The position numbers were made by a program, and so were the translations under genes. The notes under the pieces are model-generated. The model saw nothing but the letters and a program-made list of their open reading frames with translations. It was not told where the DNA came from and made no database searches. Source: Salinadaptatus halalkaliphilus (lineage in GTDB: Archaea; Halobacteriota; Halobacteria; Halobacteriales; Natrialbaceae). Taken from it: a stretch of 64,000 nt of DNA. Positions within the stretch are counted from its first letter, which is position 1; each line of letters begins with the position of its first letter. Below, one piece after another: positions 8,125 through 16,292 of the stretch. Location of the stretch: assembly GCF_006543045.1 (NCBI RefSeq), contig NZ_RBZW01000032.1:1-64000 (forward strand), read 5' to 3'.

Positions 8125-9186
8125 ATGTCTACGACTACCAAAACACTCGTGCTGTGCGGATTCGTGAACTTCCCAAAAAAGGTCGACACCCACGTAAAGC
8201 CTCTCGCGCTGACCGCGGATACGACCGTTGTCTGTGCGAGCCCCGGATCGCCAGACCCACACATTCGATACAAACGAGCCCCGACGATCGGTGTTCGCAT
8301 TCTCGACGTGTTACTTATACTGCTCATCGGGTTGTCTACCGCCGTTCGAGACGACTACGACCTTATCGTTTCGTTCTCGCTAATACCGTACGGAATATTC
8401 GCGTTTGTGATCGGAACGGTCACGCGAACGCCGACACACCTCGGCATTATTGGCGGAGACGTTGACGGGCACGCTCAGAACTGGTACGGACCAGCGATTA
8501 AATGGTGGTTCAGGCGGTTCGACGTGGTGACAGTCGCGGGTCACGATTACGCGGATCGACTCGCTGAGTACGGCGTTGATCCAGATCGGATTTGGAGGGT
8601 GTTTCACCCCATCGACGACGCCTACCGCGAGAGTACGCCAGTAGCCGATCCAGAGTACGATATTCTGTGGCTCGGGAGGATCAGCCCTGAAAAAGATCCG
8701 TACCTGTTTATTGATACGCTCACCGAACTTCACCGCCGTTCTGTCGAGTTTTCGGCCGTTCTCGTTGGATCCGGACCGTTAGAATCGGATATTCGAGCGC
8801 TGATCAGTCGGCGGGGCCTCGAAGATCACGTCGAACTGGCTGGGTGGACGGACGAGCAACTCGAGTATTACCGAAATTCTCGCGTCTACGTCCTCACGTC
8901 GACGCGTGAGATGATGCCGCTAACAGTAATCGAGGCGATCACGGTTGGCATACCAGTCGTCGTTCCTCCATTGGGTGGTATTCCGGACATCGTCGACGAC
9001 GGAGAGAACGGATATCTGGTTCCAGACGGAAATCCCGGCGCGTACGCCGACAGAATCGAACGAGTTCTTCGAGGCGAAGATTGTCGTCTCGAGCGGTCAC
9101 CGAAAACACGGTGGGTCGAAGACGCTGGGTCGTACGAAGCAGTGTCTCGTTCGTGGGAAGAGATCTTGGCTACGTTGAACCACTAG
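8125..9186 (+). CDS. GT4-family glycosyltransferase
   Basis: A 353-residue GT-B retaining glycosyltransferase. The C-terminal Glycos_transf_1 domain shows ILWLGRISPEKDP, VLVGSGPLES, and the nucleotide-sugar motif with the E-x7-E pattern around MMPLTVIEAITVGIPVV, followed by GGIPDIVDDGENGYLV. I start at the ATG at 8125, five bases after the epimerase stop; longer upstream starts would run through that gene. It is the last gene of the operon. Role: addition of a sugar to a lipid-linked or protein-linked glycan; donor unknown. Confidence 0.87.
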   Translation: MSTTTKTLVLCGFVNFPKKVDTHVKPLALTADTTVVCASPGSPDPHIRYKRAPTIGVRILDVLLILLIGLSTAVRDDYDLIVSFSLIPYGIFAFVIGTVTRTPTHLGIIGGDVDGHAQNWYGPAIKWWFRRFDVVTVAGHDYADRLAEYGVDPDRIWRVFHPIDDAYRESTPVADPEYDILWLGRISPEKDPYLFIDTLTELHRRSVEFSAVLVGSGPLESDIRALISRRGLEDHVELAGWTDEQLEYYRNSRVYVLTSTREMMPLTVIEAITVGIPVVVPPLGGIPDIVDDGENGYLVPDGNPGAYADRIERVLRGEDCRLERSPKTRWVEDAGSYEAVSRSWEEILATLNH

Positions 9187-9313
9187 CCGTGTCGGGGATG
9201 ACCAAAACCGTCGACTCCGCCGTCAAGCGCTCGCACGGCTTAGTGATCCAGGGAAGCTATTGAGGAATCCAATCGGAGGAGTCCAGCTACTGACGCCAAG
9301 GCCGCTGTTCTGA

Positions 9314-9577
9314 GCACCCGTTCCTCAAAACCTTTTCCGGAGTACTAAAGACCGGACGCCAGCGCAGGTTGCAACGATCTACAACAAGCGGTCGCAGATC
9401 GAAAAGAGCTACGAGAAGTTCCGTGAGGCGCGTGCAGTGACGACAACATCGCCAACGACAATTCGCCTCTTCTACGTGGGTGTCGGGTTCTTGTTAGAGC
9501 AGTTGTGGCTGGTATTACAGTGGGCCGTGGAGTTTACGTTCGGAGATGCGTTTCTCCACGGGATCGAACGGGTATGA
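9314..9577 (+). pseudogene. C-terminal relic of an IS4-type DDE transposase
   Basis: An open frame without a start runs from 9314 to a TGA at 9575-9577. It contains TPAQVATIYNKRSQIEKSYE, an aromatic RLFYVGVGFLLEQLWLVLQW segment and a short tail. The Y-x2-R-x3-E-x2-Y/F arrangement followed by a hydrophobic stretch is the C-terminal signature of IS4-group transposases (ISH3/ISH5-like in haloarchaea), with the catalytic Glu in the IEKSYE segment. The N-terminal two thirds with the DD residues are missing. The rest of 9578-9942 holds no gene I can support, apart from the hairpin at 9663. Confidence 0.6.
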
Positions 9578-9662
9578 GACACCGAACTGGGATGGAAAGG
9601 GAAGCATCGAACGAACGGTGTTGGATTGCCAGTCGAATGTGATCACGGACTTGGGTAAGCCG

Positions 9663-9684
9663 CCTCGCTTCTGGCGAAGCGAGG
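9663..9684. repeat. Perfect 9-bp hairpin with TGGC loop
   Basis: CCTCGCTTC pairs perfectly with GAAGCGAGG around a 4-nt TGGC loop. It lies about 85 bp downstream of the transposase relic. It could be the decayed end of the insertion sequence or a transcription-stop hairpin, but no T-run follows. The same TGGC loop recurs in hairpins at 32117-32138 and, within ACTGGC, at 21748-21773. Confidence 0.45.
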
Positions 9685-9942
9685 ACGGCCGCTAGCATCA
9701 GCTATCTTTCTCATTCCCCTGATTCCCGACAAAGTAGATGTAACGTGATAGGTTCTCTTCGTTGCGGTGTCTTCTACTCAGGTTATACGCTGGTTTTGCC
9801 CCACACCTCGTCTATTTCCTCGAATCTATTCGTGATGTGATCGATACAGTGGACAACTAGCGATAATGAGGGTGTCATAGAGCAGTTCACAAGGTTATTC
9901 GTTTCAGGACTGTTCGAGGTAAATCACTTGCTCAGTAGGTCT

Positions 9943-10617
9943 TCAGTAGTCCTCGGCCTTTTGAATCACATACAGCATTTGATATGCGATCATGTGGGTT
10001 AAAAACCCGAACCGGCGGGAAAGTGCCTCGTATTTATTAATTATATATCCCGGTAAAGACTTGGGCGTTTTATTATAGGTCAACGGAACATTTTTGACAA
10101 GAGAGAGGTCTGATAATTCACAGATTCGATTCATTGTCGACTCTTCGAAATACATTGTGTGGTTCCCTGAAGGGGTGTGTTTTCCTTTTATAATGTAATT
10201 CAATACTGACCGGAGATAGGTTGGATGAGGGGTTGTAATCAGCAAGACCCCATCATCGGTCAAATGTTTTTCACAACAGTCCAAGAATAGCCCTGGATTT
10301 GGGAGGTGTTCAATCACGTTCCCAGCGACAATAACATCAAATTGGCGTCCGAGGTCGAAGTCCTGAGCATCTTCCACGTACATCTCATATCCGTTCTCCT
10401 GCCCTCTCTCCACTTGCTCCTCCAGGAGATCGATCCCGACAAGATCTCCAGCATGATCGTCTATCCACGAATGTAGCCACACATCATCATCGAAAAGATA
10501 GTCCTCATAGCCGATGCACCCGATATGAAGTACAGCATTAGATTGAGACAAGAAGGGTTTGATCGCTTTTTTCTTAGCTAGATGTTTTGCATGGGCACTC
10601 GACATAGAGGTGACCAT
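9943..10617 (-). CDS. SAM-dependent methyltransferase
   Basis: A 224-residue class I methyltransferase. It shows a degenerate SAM-binding loop VLHIGCIGYEDY (about 29-40), an acidic post-II residue in VGIDLLEEQVERG, then VEDAQDFDLG, and a typical motif IV region FDVIVAGNVIEHLPNPGLFL. The first glycine-rich motif is GCIGYE rather than the usual GCGxG. The gene and its surroundings are clearly AT-richer than the rest of the window and use codons such as ATA, TTA and AAA, which suggests recent transfer. A second ATG four codons in (10605) is an alternative start. The substrate is unknown; glycan or polyketide-type small-molecule methylation are options given the flanking glycan genes. Confidence 0.75.
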   Translation of the reverse strand: MVTSMSSAHAKHLAKKKAIKPFLSQSNAVLHIGCIGYEDYLFDDDVWLHSWIDDHAGDLVGIDLLEEQVERGQENGYEMYVEDAQDFDLGRQFDVIVAGNVIEHLPNPGLFLDCCEKHLTDDGVLLITTPHPTYLRSVLNYIIKGKHTPSGNHTMYFEESTMNRICELSDLSLVKNVPLTYNKTPKSLPGYIINKYEALSRRFGFLTHMIAYQMLYVIQKAEDY

Positions 10618-10653
10618 TACTCAACGTCTAATAATGATTTGGTCGGATATCTC

Positions 10654-10735
10654 ATACGGTTTACTGTAAGTCATTGCCGGCGCACCCGCGACCCGGGCGG
10701 CGGGTACGCCGGTAAATCGTTACAGCAATCCGTAT
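10654..10735. repeat. Palindromic element copy A (82 bp)
   Basis: Two 36-nt arms (10654-10689 and 10700-10735) form an imperfect inverted repeat with 28 of 36 positions matching, around a 10-nt loop GACCCGGGCG. The ends read ATACGG and CCGTAT, flanked by CTC on the left and CAGG on the right. The same terminal sequence, internal CTGTAA/TTACAG block and overall size occur at 11111-11191, 44682-44762 and 59969-60050. It therefore belongs to a dispersed palindromic family in this genome. Confidence 0.85.
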
Positions 10736-10917
10736 CAGGGCACGACACGGTATTGAGCGGTGACTTCGAACCCGTCTAACTCGTCAGCAGAGTCAAATCG
10801 AAGTCCTCTGTACTTATCGCCTATCGAGGTCACCAGAGCAAGGTTTACGAACCGTTCTATAACACCCTCTATAATCGATAGTTGTCCACTCAATCCAAGC
10901 GGCCAGCTGGCTAACAC
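10735..10917 (-). CDS. Doubtful 60-residue frame ending in a palindromic element
   Basis: The peptide reads IIEGVIERFVNLALVTSIGD, then YRGLRFDSADELDGFEV, and stops at the TGA formed by the right end of palindromic element A. The composition is protein-like, but I recognise no family. It may be the truncated tail of a gene that the element cut, or a chance frame. The lack of a neighbouring partner gene argues for a fragment. Confidence 0.2.
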   Translation of the reverse strand: MLASWPLGLSGQLSIIEGVIERFVNLALVTSIGDKYRGLRFDSADELDGFEVTAQYRVVP

Positions 10918-10980
10918 GTAGTAATGTCGGGAGCAGGTAAGTCAGAAATCTGATTCATCCGCTATCCGGATCCGTATCTG

Positions 10981-11199
10981 ATGAACCTCCCACAACTCAA
11001 GCAGGTACTCACCGATCCGGACGAATTCATTTCGAACCGGCAACTCAAGGCTCTTTCTCTGGAACTGCTTCTGTTGATCACGATGCCGGGGATCGAGGGT
11101 TTAGTGACTCATACGGATTGTTGTAGCGTTTTACCGGTGATCACCCGGACGGGGTCGGTGATCACCGGTAAAGAACTACAACGGTCCGTATCAGGATAG
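10981..11199 (+). CDS. Small frame whose 3' end is formed by palindromic element B
   Basis: The frame starts MNLPQLKQVLTDPDEFISNR, continues with a leucine-rich helix, and then runs straight through the palindromic element at 11111-11191. The last roughly 30 codons and the stop are element sequence. The first 42 residues look like a real acidic-helical protein; the rest looks like translated repeat. Either the element inserted near the 3' end of a small gene, or the frame is decayed. No family recognised. Confidence 0.3.
   Translation: MNLPQLKQVLTDPDEFISNRQLKALSLELLLLITMPGIEGLVTHTDCCSVLPVITRTGSVITGKELQRSVSG
11111..11191. repeat. Palindromic element copy B (81 bp)
   Basis: Left arm 11111-11145 and right arm 11157-11191 match at 30 of 35 positions. 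The inner 16 bp, TTTACCGGTGATCACC and its complement, are perfect. The loop (11146-11156) is CGGACGGGGTC. The arms are almost identical, in the same orientation, to copy C at 44682-44762, whose loop GACCCCGTCCG is the exact reverse complement of this one. The core has therefore been inverted relative to the outer arms. Confidence 0.9.
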
Positions 11200-11250
11200 A
11201 TTTTGAGAGATTTACCGTAATACGTACTGAATACGGGCGAATAGAGAGAT

Positions 11251-11451
11251 ATGCCTCCTGACGGGTATACAGCGGTTACAATCAGCGATGAGGTAGCTGA
11301 AAAACTCACACAGATTATGACCGAACACGGGTGTCAAAGTTACGGCGAACCGATCGAATCTGCTGTTGATACAACGCTCGTGCAAGAGGAGGAAATTACC
11401 GTACAACAGTTGATTCAGATGCTCGCCAAGCGAGCAGACGAGCTAGAGTAG
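11251..11451 (+). CDS. Small hypothetical protein, possible ribbon-helix-helix-like regulator
   Basis: A 66-residue acidic protein. Residues 7-24 (TAVTISDEVAEKLTQIM) look like the strand plus first helix of the small VapB/RHH-like or DUF7557-type proteins common in haloarchaea, followed by a helical tail VQQLIQMLAKRADELE. No toxin-like partner is adjacent: the next plus-strand sequence to 11679 has no convincing gene. It starts 60 bp after palindromic element B. Function is unassigned; a DNA-binding antitoxin-like role is only a guess from the N-terminal pattern. Confidence 0.45.
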   Translation: MPPDGYTAVTISDEVAEKLTQIMTEHGCQSYGEPIESAVDTTLVQEEEITVQQLIQMLAKRADELE

Positions 11452-11679
11452 ATCGTATTACAGTATCTATTACGGTAGCATCCTCAAAAACATCTACGAA
11501 TCACTATGCCGTGCGAGCGCGAACTTGGTAGTACGAGTTACACACCTCTATCTGATATGTGCTATCTACAACAGCAAGCGGAGCCGTCAAACAGTGAAAT
11601 CCACCGCCTCACAGCGATTCAACAGAGCGGAAAAGTATGTGACTGCGCGCAGAGAGATCCGGCTCGCCCCCTGATTGGT

Positions 11680-13170
11680 CTACTTCCCAAGCGAATCGGG
11701 CACAATGGCAATTATATCGGACACCTCCGAAACGGATATCGCCCCGGATCGAAACGCAGCTACAGCGTAGACGGCCAGTCCCACGGGCGGCACGACGAGC
11801 AAGGAAAGTAAATCGGAGTCGATGAGGGCACTGAGGCCGAAGATCGGAACTGCAGCGATGGCTGCCGTCAGGAGGACTCGATCGAACCGCAAATCTGCAA
11901 CCGGATCAAACCCGATTCGTCGCGCCACACCGGTGTGGAGAAACACCATCGACCCGTACCCGAGACTCGTCGACGCCGCTGCCCCCACCATTCCGTACCG
12001 CGGGATCAACACCAGGTTCAACACCAGGTTGAGAAGGGCGCTGACTCCCGTCGCCCCGATCAGCAGTCGAACCGCCGCTTCATTTTTCCCCTGGCTGATC
12101 GCGAACATCGGCCGCGTGACTGCGAAGCCGATCACCCCCGGGAGTAAAATCAGGAGCGGCGTCACTGCCGCAGAGAATTCCGGACCGAAGTACAGCGGGA
12201 CGAACGAATCCGCGAGCGCAGCGAGTCCGAGGGTGAGAAGTACGGTAAGCAACAGCGTGTATCGGGTCACTCGAGACGAAAGGGCAGTGATTCTCCGGTA
12301 CTGTTGTTTCGACCACATCTCCGAGAAGGAGTAAAAAAACAGGATCTGGATCGCGATCGGGAAGAACCAGACAAACTCGGCGATTACGAGCGCTGCGCGG
12401 TAGTAGCCGGTCTGTTCGCTTCCAACGATCAGTTGGACGAGAAGAATATCGACGTGGTACAACGAGACCATCAACAGCGTCAGCACGACGCTCAACAGAT
12501 TAAACGAGAGGAGTTCCCGCCTGTGGATGCTCTCCGGTGGTGAACTGAACACACTTGTCAACGGGATTCGTCGCCGAAGGACCGCGAATCCAGCCGTGCC
12601 GATCACTGCTGTGGCAATAACGTGTCCGTAGAGCGCTCCGCTGACGCCGTAGCCGACGATAATGAGCGAGATCGCCGAGAGCCCGAACAGCGCTTCTCGA
12701 GCGACGTCGAGCGGTTCCGAGTAGTACTCCAATTTCAGTCCCATCAGTCCGCTTCGGACGACGTAGTACCACTGCGTCGTTACTATCAGTAGACAGAGAA
12801 GGTAGAAGTACCCGCGGAACGGTGGCTCCAAAACCGACTCGAGAACGGAGAGTTCGAGTAACACAAACAGTGCGAGTGAAACGGTGATCGCCAGGGCGAA
12901 CGCGACTCGAGCAAAGAAACCAAAAACGGATTGTTGCCACTGACTCTCAGCGTGTTCTTCGATAATGTACTTTCTGAGCCCCGCGTCGACACCGCCGTTG
13001 ACGATCACCATCAATAGCCCGTACGCGGAGAGAACGAACGCATACTCGCCGTAGCCTCCACTCCCCAGCAGACGAACGAGTACGGGAGTGATGACAACCG
13101 CGAGAAGTAAGCCTCCTGCCCGTCCAGACGCGATCGACAGAAACCCCCGGAGAATCTCCCAGGAGGTCAT
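11680..13170 (-). CDS. Polysaccharide/lipid-linked oligosaccharide flippase (Wzx/AglR-like)
   Basis: A 496-residue MATE/MVF-superfamily polytopic membrane protein with about 12-14 hydrophobic segments, starting with the amphipathic MTSWEILRGFLSIASGRAGG and a long hydrophobic first helix. Segments such as VLVRLLGSGGYGEYAFVLSA and LIPRYGMVGAAASTSLGYG are typical of Wzx-type flippases. It should flip lipid-linked glycans made by the flanking glycosyltransferases to the outer face, where haloarchaeal N-glycosylation takes place. Its start overlaps the upstream GT4 gene by 4 nt, so the two are co-translated. Confidence 0.88.
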   Translation of the reverse strand: MTSWEILRGFLSIASGRAGGLLLAVVITPVLVRLLGSGGYGEYAFVLSAYGLLMVIVNGGVDAGLRKYIIEEHAESQWQQSVFGFFARVAFALAITVSLALFVLLELSVLESVLEPPFRGYFYLLCLLIVTTQWYYVVRSGLMGLKLEYYSEPLDVAREALFGLSAISLIIVGYGVSGALYGHVIATAVIGTAGFAVLRRRIPLTSVFSSPPESIHRRELLSFNLLSVVLTLLMVSLYHVDILLVQLIVGSEQTGYYRAALVIAEFVWFFPIAIQILFFYSFSEMWSKQQYRRITALSSRVTRYTLLLTVLLTLGLAALADSFVPLYFGPEFSAAVTPLLILLPGVIGFAVTRPMFAISQGKNEAAVRLLIGATGVSALLNLVLNLVLIPRYGMVGAAASTSLGYGSMVFLHTGVARRIGFDPVADLRFDRVLLTAAIAAVPIFGLSALIDSDLLSLLVVPPVGLAVYAVAAFRSGAISVSEVSDIIAIVPDSLGK

Positions 13171-14291
13171 GCGATCGCGGTGAACAGATCCTCGTAGACG
13201 TCAGTAATGTGCTCGAGCGAGTAGTTTTCGATCAGGTGCTGACGGCCGTTCGTCCCGAGGGTTTCCGCCAGCGTCGGATCGCTCGTGACTGACCGTATCT
13301 GGTCGCTCAGCTGTGCCAACGACCCGCCGGCGTACAGACCAATCTCGGTCTCCGGGAGGAAGCCGTCCAGTGTCGAGTATAGTGACACGACGGGCGTGGC
13401 GTATCGCCATGCTTCGAGCGTGATGTTTCCGATCCCCTGTGTCTCCGTGGTGTGGATCACGGCCGACGCGTTGCGGTAATACTCGTCGATTTCGCTCGGC
13501 AACACGTAGCCTTCGACCCGAAAGTTGTCTATCTCCTCGCTTCGTGAGCGTACCTCGGCGTACAACTCGGGCTCCGTTTCGGACTCCCCGCCGACCATGA
13601 CGAACTCCCGCTCGGGCATGGCATCCGCAACGTCGACGAACTGCAAGGGCCGTTTGATTTGAGAAATTCGCCCGACCCAAAGGACGTACGAGCGATCACG
13701 GTGTGGGACGAGTTCCGACTCGTTCGGATAATCGTAACAGACCGGCACGACCTGTGCAGTGATCCCATACTCGGTGGCTAACAACCGTCGCTGGTGGTTC
13801 GTCAGCGACACGACGCGATCGGCACTCGCCGCGGCGCGAATGTACACGCGATGAAAGGCCTGTCCAACGGACGAGAATCGCTCCGAGATCATCTCCGGGT
13901 CGACCAGTATATCGCCTGATACGCAGTGAACGAACGAACGTCCCATCGCGTTGCAGTACAGTGCCGTCGCGATGGTGAGCGTGGGGCTTCCGCGAATGTA
14001 AAACACGTCTGCGTCCACCTGATGCAGTTTTCGGACGAGCGTTCCGACCCGTCGGGGAAACTGCTTGACCCCGATCTCCGATGTGGACCCCTTCCAGAAC
14101 GTGATGTCGCCGAACCGCTCGGGTTCGGGCTGTCCGTAGTCGTCCGTAATGATCGACACGTCAAATCCCCGCTTCGCGAGTTCCTTCGTGAGCAGATACT
14201 GCTGTCGTTCGCGGCCACCGCCCGGGGTTGCTCGGTCCGGATTGAAATAGCCGTACACACCGCTCGAGATGAAACAGACATGTAGTGACAT
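13167..14291 (-). CDS. GT4-family glycosyltransferase
   Basis: A 374-residue GT-B enzyme that starts MSLHVCFISSGVYGYFNPDR and then has the donor-entry loop ATPGGGRERQQYLL typical of GT4. The C-terminal half contains YVLWVGRISQIKRP, FVMVGGESETEP and the acidic motif region ETQGIGNITLEAWRYATPVV. I chose the ATG at 14291 because the family begins at this strand; the frame upstream to 14327 adds only a non-homologous 12-residue tail. It overlaps the flippase gene by 4 nt. It transfers a sugar from a nucleotide donor in the cytoplasm; donor unknown. Confidence 0.87.
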   Translation of the reverse strand: MSLHVCFISSGVYGYFNPDRATPGGGRERQQYLLTKELAKRGFDVSIITDDYGQPEPERFGDITFWKGSTSEIGVKQFPRRVGTLVRKLHQVDADVFYIRGSPTLTIATALYCNAMGRSFVHCVSGDILVDPEMISERFSSVGQAFHRVYIRAAASADRVVSLTNHQRRLLATEYGITAQVVPVCYDYPNESELVPHRDRSYVLWVGRISQIKRPLQFVDVADAMPEREFVMVGGESETEPELYAEVRSRSEEIDNFRVEGYVLPSEIDEYYRNASAVIHTTETQGIGNITLEAWRYATPVVSLYSTLDGFLPETEIGLYAGGSLAQLSDQIRSVTSDPTLAETLGTNGRQHLIENYSLEHITDVYEDLFTAIA

Positions 14292-14336
14292 CTGACGAAT
14301 AGCTATTTCCACACTGAGTGCGTACATAAAACCACA
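14292..14336. promoter_or_regulatory. Compact divergent promoter region
   Basis: Only 45 bp separate the minus-strand GT4 start (14291) from the plus-strand membrane protein GTG (14337). A TTTTATGT-like box on the minus strand (about 14320-14328) sits about 30 nt ahead of the GT4 ATG. An AT-rich ATAGCTAT on the plus strand (about 14299-14306) sits about 31-38 nt ahead of the GTG. Both would give leaderless or near-leaderless mRNAs, common in haloarchaea. Inference from spacing only. Confidence 0.35.
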
Positions 14337-16133
14337 GTGACACCCCGGAATTCTGAACGGAAATTGAAAATTCTCCTTTCAGTGTGTTTTTTCCTCATTT
14401 CTGCTGCAGTGATCGTGCTATATCGATCCCCTGCACCGGGGTTCCTTCCGTCGATCTACCACGGCGTCCCAGTTCTCGTCTGGGGCTGTCTCGCCGTCGC
14501 GTTCGGGGGTCTGTTCGTCTGTTCGATCTATCCGACACCATTCAGGTATCTCGCCTTTGGCGGCGGATTCATGGCCGTTTTCGTCCTGTTTGTCCTGCCC
14601 TACATCCGAACGGGGCTTCCCTATGGACGAGGCGACGTCCTCGCACAGCTCGGGACGATACGAGTGCTCGAAGCGACCGGGTCGCTCGATCCAGGGATGC
14701 TCACGTATCCGTTTACACATCTCGGCGTGGTGAGTATCGCCGCCGTCACTGAGCTTCCGAATTCGCTCGTCGTCACGCTCTATCTTCCGGCGATCGTTTC
14801 GATTTACGTCGCGTTCATCTATCTCACCTCCCGATTACTGTCCGACCACGCCGCGTACGGTTCCATCGCCGTCTTTCTCGCACTGTTGCCGATGTTCAAC
14901 GAGTACAGCAGCCAACTGATGCCAAACGGGATCGCGATGTATCTGTTCATTCCGCTCGTGTACGTTCTCGCTCGCTGGGTGGCAACTACCGACGCCCGGT
15001 GGGGAATCGCAGTCGTAACGATCACGGTTGCGATGGTTATCGCCCATCCCCTCGTCGGTTTTCTGCTCATCCACGTTCTGCTGGCGACGACAGTCCTGCT
15101 GTATCTCGCTGGTCTCCGATCGGCAGCGTTCGTGCCGCTTTTTAGCCGTCAATATCTCGTCGAAAAATACGTTTTTATTACCCTCTTTTTCGCGTTCATC
15201 TATGTCGAGTGGTATCTCTCGGTGACGATCATCTGGCAGGATTTCTTCGAGAGCATCGTCCAATTCGTCCGCGGAATCGACCAGCCCGTAACGAGGACCG
15301 CGGAACTGGGGACTCGAACCGAAGTATTGACTCCGCTGGAACTGCTCGAGCTCCTCCTGCTCAAGTTCGGTGGGCAACTGTTCGTCGCGATTCTCACGGC
15401 GTTCGGAGTTGCCCTGTTCGTGTTTCGAGCGTTCACATCCGACAGGATCGCGAAACGGGCCGTGTACCTCGCTCCCGCACTCCTGTGGCTCGTGTTCAGT
15501 GCCGTCTATCTCTTCATCGGAATCGTCGCCCCCGAGGCGACCTTCCCGCCGTTGCGATTCGTCGCGATGGTGTTCGCACCAGCACCCCTGTTCGCGGGAT
15601 ACTTCCTCTACGATAGATATCGAAAGCACGACAAACGGGTGATACTCACGCTTTTAGTCCTCCTGATCGTGTTTCTGTTCACCCTGCAGGCGGCCTCGTT
15701 CTACGACGGATCACACACCACGGGGGCCAGCGGACAACAGACCGACCACGAACTCGAAGGGGTCGAATGGGCACTCGAGTACAAAGACGAGGATATCGCG
15801 ATGCTCGGGTTCGAGCCGTATCGGTACGAACAGAGCATTCTGGGTCCCGAGACGGTACGAGAGGATCGCCGATCGGAATTTCCGCGCGATTTCGAACGAC
15901 ACGGGACGCTTCCGGGAGGCCTCACTACCGACGAAGACGTGTTTATAACCGAGGAGTTAGGGGAGGACAGGTACGTCCAGATCTCTCGAGCCGATTACAT
16001 CCAGGGGATTCAAACGCGGCTAACGGCAGAAGACGAGGCTCAGCTCGCACAGGAAACCGACCGGATCTATTCGAACGGACAGTATCGGGTGTACCTCACG
16101 ACGACCGAGCAGCGTGAATTTCAAGAACGATGA
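14337..16133 (+). CDS. Polytopic membrane protein, GT-C-like
   Basis: A 598-residue protein with roughly 12 predicted hydrophobic helices up to about residue 445, followed by a soluble C-terminal domain of about 150 residues. The first extracytoplasmic loop holds LPYGRGDVLAQLGTIRVLEA, with an acidic residue where GT-C glycosyltransferases keep their catalytic Asp/Glu. This supports, but does not prove, a dolichol-phosphate-sugar-dependent transferase acting outside the membrane. There is no WWDYG motif, so it is not an AglB oligosaccharyltransferase. It begins with GTG and is divergent from the flippase/GT4 pair. Confidence 0.65.
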   Translation: MTPRNSERKLKILLSVCFFLISAAVIVLYRSPAPGFLPSIYHGVPVLVWGCLAVAFGGLFVCSIYPTPFRYLAFGGGFMAVFVLFVLPYIRTGLPYGRGDVLAQLGTIRVLEATGSLDPGMLTYPFTHLGVVSIAAVTELPNSLVVTLYLPAIVSIYVAFIYLTSRLLSDHAAYGSIAVFLALLPMFNEYSSQLMPNGIAMYLFIPLVYVLARWVATTDARWGIAVVTITVAMVIAHPLVGFLLIHVLLATTVLLYLAGLRSAAFVPLFSRQYLVEKYVFITLFFAFIYVEWYLSVTIIWQDFFESIVQFVRGIDQPVTRTAELGTRTEVLTPLELLELLLLKFGGQLFVAILTAFGVALFVFRAFTSDRIAKRAVYLAPALLWLVFSAVYLFIGIVAPEATFPPLRFVAMVFAPAPLFAGYFLYDRYRKHDKRVILTLLVLLIVFLFTLQAASFYDGSHTTGASGQQTDHELEGVEWALEYKDEDIAMLGFEPYRYEQSILGPETVREDRRSEFPRDFERHGTLPGGLTTDEDVFITEELGEDRYVQISRADYIQGIQTRLTAEDEAQLAQETDRIYSNGQYRVYLTTTEQREFQER

Positions 16134-16214
16134 TGTGTTCCGGAGTCCGCTCGAGGAACCGTCGGTACGCCGTGGAATCGGTGGGTGTCGGTCGATGCCT
16201 TTCCCATATTTTTG

Positions 16215-16292
16215 ATAGGTTGCTGTAGCGATGTTCCGCAACCGCAGGACAGGTCACGATTGTCTCGGCGATCCCCCACCACTCGTCCGTAT
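16215..16292. repeat. Degenerate copy of the palindromic element (candidate)
   Basis: The left end, GATAGGTTGCTGTAGCG, resembles the left arms of copies B and C (ATACGGATTGTTGTAGCG). The right end is CCGTATCAG, as in copies A, B and D, at nearly the family distance (78 versus 81-82 bp). The inner arms no longer pair. As with copy A, the right end supplies the stop codon of a minus-strand gene (DUF1616 protein, TGA at 16292-16294). It could be coincidence. Confidence 0.25.

Noticed and set aside
11506-11811. Plus-strand frame of 101 codons overlapping the flippase end
   Set aside because: Low-complexity composition, no family signal, and the flippase on the other strand is clear.
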